Assembly (NCBI GenBank): GCA_022113835.1
Contig: JAILWY010000012.1
Location: 8,742,001-8,806,000, forward strand
Length of the DNA stretch: 64,000 nucleotides
Direction: 5' to 3'
Source of the DNA: Atopsyche davidsoni
Taxonomy: Eukaryota; Arthropoda; Insecta; Trichoptera; Hydrobiosidae
The position numbers and the translations under genes are program-made. Positions 39,168 through 51,405 of this stretch are shown here, one piece after another. The notes below the pieces were generated by a model. It saw nothing but the letters and a program-made list of their open reading frames with translations, searched no databases and was not told where the DNA came from. The number at the start of each line of letters is the position of its first letter. Position 1 is the stretch's first letter.

Positions 39168-39756
39168 TCAATTGAATGAGCATCGTCATTCTTTTAAACA
39201 TAAACACCGTTATCTTTACTGCATATTTATTGTAAAAAAATATGCGGATACTTGTACGTATCACCGTTCACCTGAATAATAAAAATAAGTAAAATAGTAG
39301 TCCATATATAACGTGAATTGCATCAGTTTTGCCTCAATCAATTATCCAAAAACACAAATTTGCTTAGTGGAATAATTTGATGAATATTGTTTATAATACT
39401 TTATTATCTATTTTTATACTGAGTACATTATAATAATTTTTATTTTTTAGTCAAAATCTATTTTTGAATACTTATGATAAATAAGTCTTACTTGTACCGC
39501 CCGTTGGGCCAACACACATTTTTTAAATACATTCCTTTGCAAGCAAAATAAAGAAAAACAATGTAAATAAAAACTAATTAGCTTACATACTAAATACACT
39601 TCTAGCAATTCTACGATAAGATCATTAGAATATTAATGAAGAATTTGTCTACCAAGGATAGTCCTTGCACCATATGATTATAAATCTTTTTATTTCAACT
39701 GAACATAAATCGTACGGACAATAATTGTACGTTGTAATGTATGGAGTTTAATCAGA

Positions 39757-40003
39757 ATGTGGAGTATCCAAATAAAACACCCCCGGGGGAAGGAAGTGGG
39801 CATTAATAAGACACTGATTTATTTAAGCTCACCATTAAACGATTCAACAAGATCACACCGAGATAACCCATTCAATGCTCAGCGGTCCGGCGATAGCTTG
39901 CCAAGCATAAGCTCCTCGCGATGTATGAATTATCAGCCGTCCATGCTGCAATTATTATTCGAGATAGTCAATATTATGTTAAGTAGTTTATTTAAAAAAT
40001 CAA
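39757..40003 (+). CDS. Possible first coding exon, 82 codons
   Basis: An ATG in a reasonable context (A at -3) opens 82 codons ending at a 5' splice-like tcaag|gtgagc at 40003/40004, leaving a two-base split codon. The residues are varied, with a Ser/Arg-rich centre (STRSHRDNPF) and a hydrophobic end (LQLLFEIVNIML). Upstream, cgtac / gtacg arms flank a short A+T spacer. No domain recognised, and no partner exon identified. Confidence 0.25.
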
Positions 40004-41085
40004 GGTGAGCCTCTTCGGTATTCCGATTATAATTATGGCAGGAAGAACAGCAATTGATTTGTTTCGAAACAACGAAAATACTAGAAGAAACCGACATTTG
40101 ATAAAATCAACATAAACATGATTTACCCTAAGGCAATTTTGCGAGAATGTCTCAATTACAGTTAATATACAAGAGATATAATAAAAATATTCCGTTTAAG
40201 TAATTTTATTTGTACAACTTTATATGTTTATCAACAAAAAGCTTCTTGGAAATATATTTGTCATTCGAGGGCTTCTTTAAACATAATACTTTCTGTCCAG
40301 AATGAACATGAGATTTAACTGTAAATAAAAATAGTTATATTTTTTAATAAAAAAATAATAATTAGCCGTCGAAAGTCAAATGCACTAATCACATAATAGT
40401 TGCAATGTAAAATATATTGCATTTGCAAGAGATAAATTTTAATATTTCTTAGCTTCTTCTTTCTTAGCACATTTTTAATATTTAAGTGAAATCATTTCAG
40501 TCAAAATAGTAATTAATGCCCGCTATGTATGAATTCTGATGCTGGTGATAAGAATTGTAATGCAAATGAATGATTTTGCATATCGATGAATCAATCTGCA
40601 ACAAGGCCAACTCCGTTTATGTTTTACAACAAAAACATAAAATTACCTAATTTGTTTATATGCACGAGTATTATTATTTGCTATTAAAATATCATACTGT
40701 ATATTTATTGATAAAATAATAATAAAAAGTATTCATTTACAGTATAAATATGAACTAATTGAATATATGATGTCGTTAAACATTTTTATGCCACAGTAAA
40801 TATGGCAAATACAAAAAAATATTAAGTAAATTTTAATGATAGTAATTATATTTGTATCAAAAATAACACTGTTTAATTATAATATTTCAATTATTAAGTA
40901 AAGTAGATTTGAAATCACGTCCAGTGTAATAAATAAAAAAAAAATATTTTATATATTATTGAATTGGTGCTTATGTGCAATTACGAAAATAATGTAATTA
41001 ATAAATTAAATAAAAATATATTTTTGCAGTAGTCTTCGCATTTAAGTCGCTTAAATGCTAAGCAGGTAAAATTAATTTATTCCCA
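40004..41085. other. A+T-rich stretch, no gene
   Basis: Nothing supported. Confidence 0.45.
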
Positions 41086-41955
41086 GCACCGCGTCAGCTC
41101 CGCCGGCGGTGGCGGTAGCGGTGGCGGTGGCGGTGGCAGAAATTAATTCAGGGCTCAGGGGTGAGCGTCCGGGCGGCGCGGCGGCCGTCTTCGGGAGGCG
41201 AGGGTATCGGGATCATCGCCGGCCACCGAGATCGCCTCGACACGGCGGAGGCTGAGGCAGAGGCCCGCTGGACCCGGGGGTCTGAGGTCTGCACTGCGCG
41301 GACTACCCCTCGCTGAGCCCGCTGCACACGCTGCGACATAACTGACAATTGCGTTACACCCAACACAAAGGGACAACTGCAGTGTAGCTGCGTTTTAATA
41401 GGAGATCCCCTCAAACGAGTCTCATTTAAAAACATCTTTTGTATAAATATTCAAAAGGCTCGTGTATTAAAAATTGATAATTAAAAAACTTGACCTGGAT
41501 AATTTAGTGAAAAAATTAGATAGTATTTTTATAGCCTACATTACACCTGTGCGTGTCATTTTTAGATTGAGTTTCATGAGTGCTTCCGCTCTTGCGCGGT
41601 AGAAAAATAAACAGTCATAGAACGAAGTCAAGTTTAGCAGCCTACACGCGCTGCAACACACGAGTACCGAATGACAGCTGACCAATGGCGTTTCTTTAAA
41701 AATAACTATACCGTGCGATTGTCGGTTGTGTCCCAACGTGTATAGGCAGCTTTGTTTGTATTCGCCCAATAGTAACGACCGCGCAGCGCATGCTCGCCCC
41801 GCGCGGGCCGTACGTTAGAGTGAAGGCTCTATTTAAATGGCCGCGTCTCCAAGCGGCGTGTAGGCCCGCCATACTTCCGAGTCCAGTTTTTGCCATCCTC
41901 GCCCTGAGAGCTCACGACCGCCGCGCCGCGCTGTCACTGCTCGCCTCCTATTGCC
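41086..41955. promoter_or_regulatory. GC-rich islands, candidate promoter or enhancer
   Basis: Two blocks (41086-41340 and 41580-41955) surround an A+T spacer. The second contains two CCAAT boxes (gaccaatgg, gcccaatag) and a TATA-like ctatttaaatgg near 41828, an arrangement compatible with a plus-strand promoter. No downstream coding exon is evident. Confidence 0.3.
41105..41137. repeat. ggcggt hexamer repeat, 5.5 copies
   Basis: Five and a half copies of ggcggt, one with a single change to agcggt. If transcribed in frame it would be a Gly-rich run, but no coding context exists. Confidence 0.8.
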
Positions 41956-44675
41956 AGCACTAGATCATATTTTTTCACCATTTTTAAAATCATCAAATAT
42001 ATATATGATACGTACTAGCATGTACTTGATTCTCTTCTATGAACCATTAAGTTTATGTTGATGTAAAAATATTAACAATGTGGTTAAATGATTAAGAAAT
42101 TCTAAATGGTTTTTCCATATAAGATAGATTTTATTTCAACTATACTCAATAGTGAACAGTATTTTTATTTGATATCTTCGATATAATCAAGCTTAAAATA
42201 CATATGACTAATGTGACTTATTTAAAAAAAATATTGATATTTAATTTGACGATTACAAATTAACAAGTACATATTTGACTTGTATTACCAAAAATCATTT
42301 TAATTCCAAGAATGCATATTTTCACATAGCATGCATATTATTATAAGAAACCGATTGTTATTTTGCGAAAATCACTAAAAAAGCAAAGCTTTGTGCTGTT
42401 TTAGGAATTGATCACTTTGTGAGCTGTGTATAATCTTCGAATGCTTTTATCTGTATTATGCAACCGTTGATTACATTAAAAGTTGTCAAATTATATTTTA
42501 GTCGCGGGGCTGGCAACACTCGTCCAGTTAGAGAGCGATCGGTCATGTCTGGCGGGTATTGTTCCAAGTCGGATTGGGATATTATAGAAGAGCCGGCCGA
42601 CGCAGGCGTGACCAACCAATAATCAGTTCCACGTTCAGGCTCAAGAGATTTAAGCTGATGACTAAATTGACTATGAGTGGAAAATATTCATTCTTTTCAT
42701 GAACTAGTGTTATTTATTTATCTCTATCTGTATATTTATCTTTATAATAGATTATAAATAGTTTAATTATCCTACCCAGAATAAATTTTATTAATTAGGA
42801 CATTCTACATATTTCCGTTGGTTTTTAACCTTTAACATCAATGATACAATTATAATAAATAAAAATTAATATGCTTAAAAGAATTTTATATTAATTAGTG
42901 TATATTTGCTTTTTCAGGTTTCAAAGCCTGTTTTAAAGAGATTGGTTAGTTATTTTAAATATGCTGTGCATAGATTTATACTAAAAATTTCTAGACAATC
43001 AATTTTTCATATTTTTATTTTATTATAAAATTGCGTGTAGATAAATTATGGTAATAAAAAGTCTGTACACTTTCATATAAAGCCTTTAAATTATTTAATG
43101 AAAACAAATAGATTTTAGATACTAAAAATATTAATAACCTTCGTATACTCACTCGTAAATTCAATTAAAATTTTATGCTCAGAAAAAAACGACATAAATA
43201 ATGTTATTATACAATCAGATTACAATAATATAATATTAAGGCTGCTTTACTTTCGACGTGTATAGAATTTATATAAAAAAACATGCTGATTTATGATGCT
43301 GCGTTACTTACACGCATGCTAAACAGTAACATGTCACTCTGGGGCCGTGCGGGTGGCCGCCGCGTCCCCCGCTGCTCGCCTTTGACAAGGAGTGCCAACA
43401 TAAAATCAATAAAGATGATAATCCGTTTTGAATCTCAAATCCGACCAACGACAATCGACGTGTTTTCTTAAAGAAGTAAAGTTCCTGTGTTTGCATACAA
43501 TTTGGACCATTGTAGTCTATTGTTGTGTGCTCCGAGAGGTACAATATGTCCTCTTTGTATTCCGTTTTTGGTGTCGTCAGAAATTATTCTTATGTTCAAC
43601 CTGATACTGAATTAGAATTTAAAACTGATATTCTATTCAATTGTTAATTTGGTTAATATTTGACCTTATTATCTTCTACGATTTAGGTAGATGATTTATG
43701 GAAATTAATTTTAACTTGTGTAGTTTTTCAATATTTGAGCGGAGACAAATTGAACACGGCTGAATTGAAACAAGTTAGCTCCGAGTGCCAACAGAGTATT
43801 ATTTATTATCAAAAATTAAGATAAAAGTGTTTTGTTTTTCTCATTTCTCTGAGTTTCGTTTTAAGCCTTTGCAAATCATAAATAACGAGATTATACTGCA
43901 AACTGTCATCGTGGAATATAAATTGGCGATGTGCTTATTTCTCTATGGCGTCCGTTCGAGTGACAAATCGTCAAGTGGGTCGACACGGAGGTGTGAGTTT
44001 CAAACGGACAAAATACAATAGCCGTAAAACTTATATCAAACCACCATAAAATTTAAATATTTTTATTGTGCATTGATCGGCAACCGCAGTGCACTGTGTG
44101 ACCAGAGGAGACACCTCCGAGGCACATAACAGTCCTGCCTAGCGGTGTGATCTCTTAAAAATGACATCTTGTTTATTCTAACAAAGCCTCGGATCATGTC
44201 CTTTCTAAAGGGACTCGTGTTCGTATACTTTAATACAGTCAACCTAAGAGAAAATCTTAAAATAAAAAGTAAAGCTAATATTAAATTAAATATAAAGTTA
44301 GTATCACAATAATTCAAGCAAGTTAAAAATGCAGAATGTATCCAAAAGTGAAAAAGGATTAAGACAACTTAGATAACATTGGTATAATGGATATAATATG
44401 CACATATCAACGATATTATGAAAACGTTATTTCTATTGAATTATGGTTGTTTTAGTCTATCAAATAACAATAAAAAATATTTATTTATTATTTTACCCAA
44501 CTTAGAATAAAAACATCACAAACATCAAGCTTTTATTAGTCATAATCCACTTTTTTTTATTTCTCGAAATAATTCAACACTTAGAACTGGTTCCCAAGAA
44601 ATTATTTTTTCAACGAGAAATAAAAACCAATTACTCTTTGATGTAGTTTTATCTTGTGGCTGGGCCATTGTTTTA
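41956..44675. other. A+T-rich stretch with small islands
   Basis: GC patches lie at 42505-42610 and 43320-43400. No gene supported apart from the candidate microexon at 42918-42944. Confidence 0.4.
42918..42944 (+). other. Candidate 27-nt microexon
   Basis: A good acceptor (tatttgctttttcag) is followed after 27 bases by a 5' splice-like attg|gttagt. It is open in the first frame (VSKPVLKRL) and in the third. The length equals that of the candidate at 35024-35050, 7.9 kb upstream on the same strand. The two could belong to one transcript, but GTTAGT is a weaker donor and chance is likely. Confidence 0.18.
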
Positions 44676-45480
44676 CACGGTTATTGTAGTTGAAGTTATC
44701 GACAGGAGGTTTCCTTTCCCGCGGCCGTCGGGTCTTCCGCGGTGAGCGATGCTCGTCGTTAGCGGGACATGCGCCGGCCGGGACGCCGCCCTCCGAGGCG
44801 CCGGGACACACCGCGCCCGCCCATAACTCCCCGCCCATAGGCGGAGCATCACCCTCCGCCATGTCTGCCAGCGAATATTCATAAACCCTGCAGACCATCT
44901 CTGCCGCAATATCTGCCGTGTATCGCGTTGCTTGTTAGATAATTTATGTCACCATATTCACCGCAGACTTACAACTTCTATGTATACTTTTTATTATTTT
45001 AATTAATCAACACGACGTCTAGTTAAAGACGCAATTACTTATCGTCAACGAGCATCAAGTTATTCCAATGTAAAACTTATTTTGTCATACGAAATGTGTG
45101 CATACATAGCGTAAATGTGATAAAAACATGACCTGCATCTTCAAAGTGTATAGATAAGAGCTGAATTTATTGTACGCACTTATCTGTAGAATTTCGATCC
45201 CTCGCTGCAAGCGCCGAGCGTTATTTCTTTAAGTGGTTATTTAAATAATTCCACGTGACAAATATCCGCATGTTAACGTCCCAGTTTACGGACAGCGACT
45301 CGCTCTTGTGCGCGGCTCGCCATTCTCGGGAAGTTCCGGTGAAAGTTAATTTGTCCAGCGCGGCCCGGAAGTGTCACGGGCGCCAGGAGCGGCCGATTGG
45401 GCGGTCACTCAAGACGCCCGGCGGCAGGAGCGGCCCAGGAGGAGCCCGACCAGAGTGCTCAACAATATTATCCAAACCAT
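44676..45480. other. GC-rich islands
   Basis: CpG-rich blocks lie at 44680-44930 and 45270-45480. The second carries the direct repeat caggagcggcc (45384-45394 and 45425-45435). Overlapping frames on both strands are compositional. Confidence 0.4.
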
Positions 45481-46138
45481 AAACATAGTTAAATTGCACA
45501 ATTTTCAACAACGTTAATATTAATAAATAACTAGCCCACTAAATAAATAAATTTTAAATGCCATGAGTAGTTTTGGCATTTTTAATGGTAGGATACGTGG
45601 AAATCAAACATGGACCATTGCTGCTTAGCGGCGTCAGCAAATTTGGAAAAAATACTCATTCAATTTAAAGAATATGTACAAAAAAAGTATTTTTGAATAT
45701 TGTAATTAAATTGAGCAACCTAGAAATTCAAGGTTACAAATAAACTTAAATATTTAGAGCCAGTGTTCTAATTACTGCGACTCCTCTTTCATTATTGGGT
45801 CGAACTTTCAGTATATTATTACCCAAATGAAAAACCACACAATGGTACAATGATACTGACTTAACTTTTTTATATTATACTCGTATTATATATTTTTTAA
45901 ATAAAATGGTTTATTGCTTATTTTAAATTTATCAAAAGAAAAGAAACTACAATACTGCAAATATGGGAGAAATTTCTATTTTGGTAAATTGAAAATAGCC
46001 ATGTAAATAAGGAGTTGAACCGATATATTTGTATTACTTTTATATTTGATTTTTGTATACACAGATATAACACAAAACTTTATTTGTCTTTCTTAGCTTT
46101 TTTACAAGTTTCATAGAAATAGTTAAGCTTAAATTTGA

Positions 46139-46196
46139 CATTCAGGATCCAACGATCAAACCCCAGTTGTGCTAATCACTAAGCGACGAGGCGATT
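46139..46196 (-). repeat. Possible tRNA-derived SINE fragment
   Basis: On the minus strand cgcttagtgattagcac resembles a Pol III A-box and ggtttgatc a degraded B-box. They are only about 8 bases apart, so the anticodon arm is missing and this is not a working tRNA. It lies directly downstream of the 3' end of the minus-strand terminal exon. Confidence 0.3.
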
Positions 46197-46227
46197 AAAA
46201 ATACTACTTAATAAAAATGTATTATTA

Positions 46228-46233
46228 TTTATT
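46228..46233 (-). terminator. Poly(A) signal AATAAA
   Basis: The canonical hexamer on the minus strand lies 118 bases past the stop of the exon at 46351-46553. It gives that gene a short, conventional 3' UTR. Confidence 0.6.
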
Positions 46234-46350
46234 ACAACACTAATATGAAACATCCTTCCAAGATATATAGCTACGATCACTTCATCTTTCTTTTAATTAA
46301 TTTCATTCATAATATCTCGCTCTTACAAATCCAGTAAAATATGATATGCG

Positions 46351-46553
46351 TCATAGAATATACATTCCATCGTATTTTTTTCTCTGGAACTCTTCGTCCC
46401 ACGTGCATTCTACAGTTTCAAATAATTTATTCAGATAAGTAACAGGTGCTTTGTACTCCCTGACTAATCTGTACGTGTTTTCTCGGCAATACAAACAATC
46501 TGGAAGGCTCTTCGGTAGTAAAGGCAATTCCCCACCGGCTCGGGTGCGCCCGA
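46351..46553 (-). CDS. Terminal coding exon of an unrecognised gene
   Basis: A strong acceptor (tctttgttttttcag) precedes two bases that complete a split codon, then 66 codons and a TGA at 46353-46351. AATAAA follows 118 bases on. The residues are typical of a real protein: a basic/glycine start (GRTRAGG), PLLPKSLPDCLYC with a CxxC pair at residues 19-22, a charged amphipathic middle (residues 23-45), ECTWDEEF, and the C-terminus KKYDGMYIL. The interval is not especially GC-rich, so composition does not explain the open frame. I see no signal peptide or membrane segment here and do not recognise the family. It is only the 3' end; the rest of the gene lies at higher coordinates. Upstream exons must end after the first base of a codon. 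Confidence 0.72.
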
Positions 46554-46559
46554 CTGAAA

Positions 46560-47925
46560 AAACAAAGATAAATTATTAGCTACCTGAGTTACTCGGAGAA
46601 AATGACTCTCGATTAGCTGGGACCTGTAACAGACGGCGAGACACGACTGGGGATCGGTTTATCTCGAGATAAATGCATCTGCATGGAGATCCCGGCACTC
46701 AAGCGTACGCGTGGAATCCAGTCATATAGGACCGATGAAAAATACTCCAAAGCGATCTCACAAGCGAGCGTGTAATACTGACCTCACGATCTACATGGAA
46801 GTTAATCCCTTTAACTGTTTAACAAACTTTTTTTTATAAACTCTTTATTCTTCTCCCGTTTCGAGTTTTACTATCAACAATGCTTTAGTATAGCAATGTT
46901 ATTAAACCTGGAAATAAACAAGTGTTACGATACTCTTTAACGAGATGAAGGCTAGTAGAAGATGTACGAGTGAGCTCAAACTGGCTATAAAATAGATAGG
47001 TATGGCTTACTGCAGGAATTGAATACTTCGAGTAATGAAATTGTCTTACCGCAAAGTTGGCGGCTTATAGTATCACTGCGAGAATTGAAACTGGTGAGTG
47101 AGCGACCCCAAAGGAGTATGCATTTCAAAATACTCATCCGAGCTACACCGCAAAAAATAAACTGTTTCAAATACTCTCGAATATGTATGTTAATATATTT
47201 ACGGTTATAACTTCGGTAGGTATCTTATGTGGAATGAGAACTGATATGAAAGTTACCCATCTATTTACTAGAGCTCTCCAGATATAAAATCAGGTATTCG
47301 TAGTGCAAATCATCCACTTAACGTTGTTTACATAAAACCTCCGATAAACAGCGGCTGTGCATGTAATTGGCGACTTAACTTCGACGATTATCCATCGCAA
47401 AATTGTTTATTAATACTTAATTTTTTAAGCGTAAAATAAACTCAAAATACCTCACATTGTTCTACTTTCTACACGAGGTATTACTCTTATAAAGAATTGA
47501 GATTCTTGACTACTGATACAATTTAATTTTACTCCTTAATATGTAAGGAAAGGTCATAAATCAAACCTGAATGGTATAAAACTTAAAGTGCTACCACTTA
47601 CATTACTTCGACATTGTAAATTAAGAGAGTTTTAAAGACTTCATCCTTTGAAGATTGTACGATAATAAAGTTAAAATAAACATATTTCAACCTGTTGCGC
47701 CTTTTAAATCACAGTGGTGCACCCGCGTCAACCAAAACAAGGATTACTAAAAACATATATATAAAAGTCTTACATAAAATTTCACCGTTCGTATTTCATT
47801 ACTTTTACTCTTTTTGTATTATAAATGTTCACTGTTATATTGAAAATTAAAACTCAATCAATTTAACGATCGATATAGACGACAGCGAATTACAAAATAA
47901 TTTTAAATAAATCACTACCCCAGCA
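46560..47925. other. Probable intron or flank of the minus-strand gene
   Basis: The part next to 46553 has a well-formed 3' intron end. Overlapping frames at 46985-47210 on both strands hold possible exons on each. Otherwise A+T-rich. Confidence 0.4.
47050..47075 (-). other. Candidate 26-nt upstream microexon of the 46351 gene
   Basis: On the minus strand a cag acceptor after a fair pyrimidine tract is followed by 26 bases ending in tgcg|gtaaga. It stays open in the frame that would join the terminal exon in phase (DTISRQLC across the exon), and the implied intron is about 500 bases. The phase match has a one-in-three chance of occurring at random. Confidence 0.2.
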
Positions 47926-48375
47926 GGTCACGACGTAATGGGGGTCCATTTGCGGGCTTATGAAAAGGCGATCACTCCGAACCCACGACCCGGGGATCGG
48001 AAGACCAGCGCCGCGGCTCGGGGCCATCACGCTGCCCTGATGATACGGCTGCACCACTCGGCGTTCTCCGAAGGTATTCCTTTCCGGTAGCGAAATTTAC
48101 GACGCCATTTAATAAGCCTCATTAACATAACTTTTTTAAAACCAAGACTGTTATTTCATATTTACCCCGGCCGTATCGGTCGGCTTTGAGACTTTTATTG
48201 CTAAGATTGGACACCGTCGCGGTGAGTTGTCGTTTGTTTTAAAATTTAATCGCCGCGCACTTCGAGGAAAATGAACCTGCGACTCTGACCAGCGTGTAAA
48301 CAAATTAATGTGAATTCTTAACGGCTTTCAGTGCGCTTCTGTGTGCTCCCACGCAGGCTGTCTCAAACCGGCCAA
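47926..48375. other. GC-richer island
   Basis: A CpG-containing block at 47926-48080 and smaller ones to 48370. A 5' splice-like gtcgcg|gtgagt lies on the plus strand near 48221. No coding exon supported. Confidence 0.4.
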
Positions 48376-49865
48376 AATGTAATTCAAGTTTTTCTCTTAT
48401 TCAAATATTTGTTTAAAGGATACTGTATAAATGTCACTTTATATCACTTCGTAAACAAAACAGTAACGACAAATTGATAACGCTTACGAGAAAGACAATC
48501 ACAAAATCCAGTATGTGGAACCGCTAAAGCTCCGATACAGAAGTACACCCAAGATTACATCTTAGCCAAACTTTGTATTTATTACATATCATCAGCAGTT
48601 TTAGTTGATAGCTAGTTTAATATCTCAAGACTCTCTTCACAACATAAGTGTCTCGTCATTTACCATTTTTTGATCGCTTTCGATCATTATTAAATAAATA
48701 TGACGATTCTCAATGAAATCTTTTCATCCCCGAAGTTCTTAGAGCAGAAACCCTTGGTAACAGAAATATATCAAACTTAATTGGTAACTTATAGTATCTA
48801 GAGGAAATTATTTAATATTAATATTTTTTGTTATGAAAGTCTCCTACACGACCGATTGAAATTAAGGTCATTTTTGTAACATATGATTCAATAAAACAAG
48901 CAACTTGCTTTATAATGATTGCTAAAATCAATAGCAGTTATAAATACTTGTAATCTTGAAACTTGTTTATATGTGAATGTCTTGCCATTTTTTTCGTAAA
49001 ACTATTCAGAGCTTTACCAGGCTACTTTTTTTTTAGAAAGAATACTTATAAAAGGTATTTGAATATCTTCTTGAAGTATCTCTGAAAACAATATAAAATT
49101 ATAATACACACACAATTGAGAGCACTATCCCGAATTTCCGTAAAAGAAATTGAACCTCCCTCTCTCTCTGTAGCAATGCTACAAATTTAAATAAGAAATG
49201 CGCGTATATGTTTTTACATACTTCGTGTAATTTACGAAACAACTTTGCATATAATTTTTAATATAAAATGGGATAAGTATTTTGGATGACCTGCCTCTTA
49301 ACCTCTCCTTGGATTTATGCGGCTTACCTAAATATTTAGCACCATCCTGGGCTACGTACTTTTACAACGTAAATTTGCATGCTCGTTATTTTTAATTTCA
49401 CCAAAGAATTTTAACTACCATATTAAAATACTGAACATTGCAATGCGTAACCAGGTGAAAATATCCTGTGCTCGGATTTGCAATCCGTTCAGAATGGAGC
49501 TTCCCGTTATGAGGACTTAACTCTATCATTGGTAAAATGAGTTGATTCTAACATTAAAAATACAGACATCAGAATTTATATGTTTATTAATGGTCGAGAG
49601 CTTGCGCATGTCGTGTTCAGCTAGCTATTAGAAAATATGTTTAAACAGCAAAGCGTATTCAAATAAATAAAAAAAACGTTGTAGCACAAAGCATTATAAA
49701 GGACTGTAGGCTGATGCAAAAACTAGATGAGGTCTTAAACCGGAATTTGATGTGAAAATAAAAAATAGAATAAGGATCATGTTAAGCCTTTTTCTAGACA
49801 CAATTAAATTCTCACGACGACCATATATGGTTGAGGTGATTTGTTCGATGTGTTATTTTTATGTA
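48376..49865. other. A+T-rich stretch, no gene
   Basis: Nothing supported. Confidence 0.45.
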
Positions 49866-50430
49866 GAGCCTTGTTTTGGCTTTCGCAGGCGCCAGTCATG
49901 CTTTGCTTTTCACTTCCACAAGAAACATCACCAGGCAATATCTTCGCAGCTCGCACTAACCCAGATTCGGTCACCCACTTAGTCGAGCGATAGGCCCTGC
50001 CGGGGGGACAAGTGCCGCCTTCCTGGCAATGCCAGCAGACAACTAGTGGCCACTGCACGCACTCCGAATTTTTGTTACTGAATTAAGAGGAAATGTAACA
50101 GATGCTTAAAAGAAAATTTACTTTTTAATACGTGTAGTTCTTCAAATATTTTTTTGACATTAGAAAATGGATAAAATATATTTTGATCGATCGTCTCGCT
50201 TATCAAAAGTGCACAAATCAGTGCTAGTAAGGTAAAAAAAGTTGAATGATATTCTCACTCGTAGACTCTTAAAAGCAATGAATTGTGGTTGCGTTATGGT
50301 GTAGATTCTCTGGTGCTGTTTCGAGTGCGGCCGCCTCCGTCATCCTGCAGTGCCCACAGAAGCCTGAGCAACCTTCCCCCCCTCCCTACCGCGAAGCCCC
50401 CGAGTGGCACCCTGTCTGGGGTGCAATAAA
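49866..50430. other. Two GC-richer patches
   Basis: The patch at 49866-50060 holds a minus-strand frame with several cysteines (CWHCQEGGTC) and an overlapping plus-strand frame. The patch at 50300-50420 is C-rich. Neither is a supported gene. Confidence 0.3.
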
Positions 50431-50561
50431 TCACTGTTATTAATTACTAAACACTTACAACACGTACCACAGCTTATGTCATTCTTCATCCACAGCTATT
50501 TTTAGAGCATACTAACTGTCCGAAGTTAGTATTCGCCGTTTCTACTCTAGACATCTAGATA

Positions 50562-50566
<5 letters not shown>

Positions 50567-50640
<74 letters not shown>
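50567..50640. repeat. (TA)37 microsatellite
   Basis: Seventy-four uninterrupted bases of alternating T and A. It is probably polymorphic in length, and prone to cruciform formation and assembly slippage. Shorter TA runs occur at about 3547, 22998, 53879 and 60055. Confidence 0.97.
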
Positions 50641-50643
<3 letters not shown>

Positions 50644-50980
50644 ACCCAAGATTTCCAACGGGAAAAGAAAAGGAAAATAGACTAGTTAAGCACACAACAC
50701 TGCATAGCTATCTCTAAAACAAGTAATAAATAATACAGATACTTGCCAGAAACCTTTCTAAATTAAAAAAAAAAACTAATGGCTCTCATCTCTCTTTGAG
50801 TTTCTTTCTATTTAGTAAATCTAATATAAAATAACAGCTCATTTGTTAATATCTGTTATCATTCATTTTTCGTTTCTTTTTTTTTGTTTATTTTTTTATT
50901 CTTTTAACTATTGTACATAATAAATTACACTTTTGAAATCATAGTTATAAAGCTTTCGTTGTGTTATAATTTATTTGCAG

Positions 50981-51047
50981 CGGACCTATATTTTTATCTT
51001 ATTTTAATTCCGAGAAATGGCGACCATTTTATGTGATATCGTTTTAA
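50981..51047 (+). CDS. Possible short terminal exon
   Basis: The acceptor-like ttataatttatttgcag precedes 21 codons including FNSEKWRPF. Its TAA overlaps an AATAAA at 51046-51051. All elements of a terminal exon are present, but the frame is short and unrecognised, and AATAAA is common in such A+T-rich DNA. Confidence 0.15.
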
Positions 51048-51051
51048 TAAA

Positions 51052-51405
51052 AAGTAATTTGTTGATAATTTGCAATTATTATCTTATAATTGTATTATTA
51101 AGTTTTAAAGAAGCTTTCTGCTATTCTGAAAAAGTTTTACATTCTTCCAACATCAAAGTGTTCAATATAAAATTTTGTTAAAGTTATTTTTATAAATGTC
51201 TCGTTTGTATCATAATTATACTAAAACCAATATAAAGAGTTATTAAACTTATATAATCTCTTCTTAACATTTACAGGAAATTACAATAAAATTATAGCAT
51301 AAATATGTTGTATATATATGTATAGATTAAGTATTTAAAAATAAGTCGAAGTGAAAGATTTTTTTTTGGAGTGACTCGTAAAAATGATTGGAGTTAATGT
51401 AATCA
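51052..51405. other. A+T-rich stretch, no gene
   Basis: Nothing supported. Confidence 0.45.

Noticed and set aside
41017..41066. Possible exon between tttttgcag and cag|gtaaaa
   Set aside because: All three frames contain stops, so it cannot be coding. A non-coding exon is possible but unsupported.
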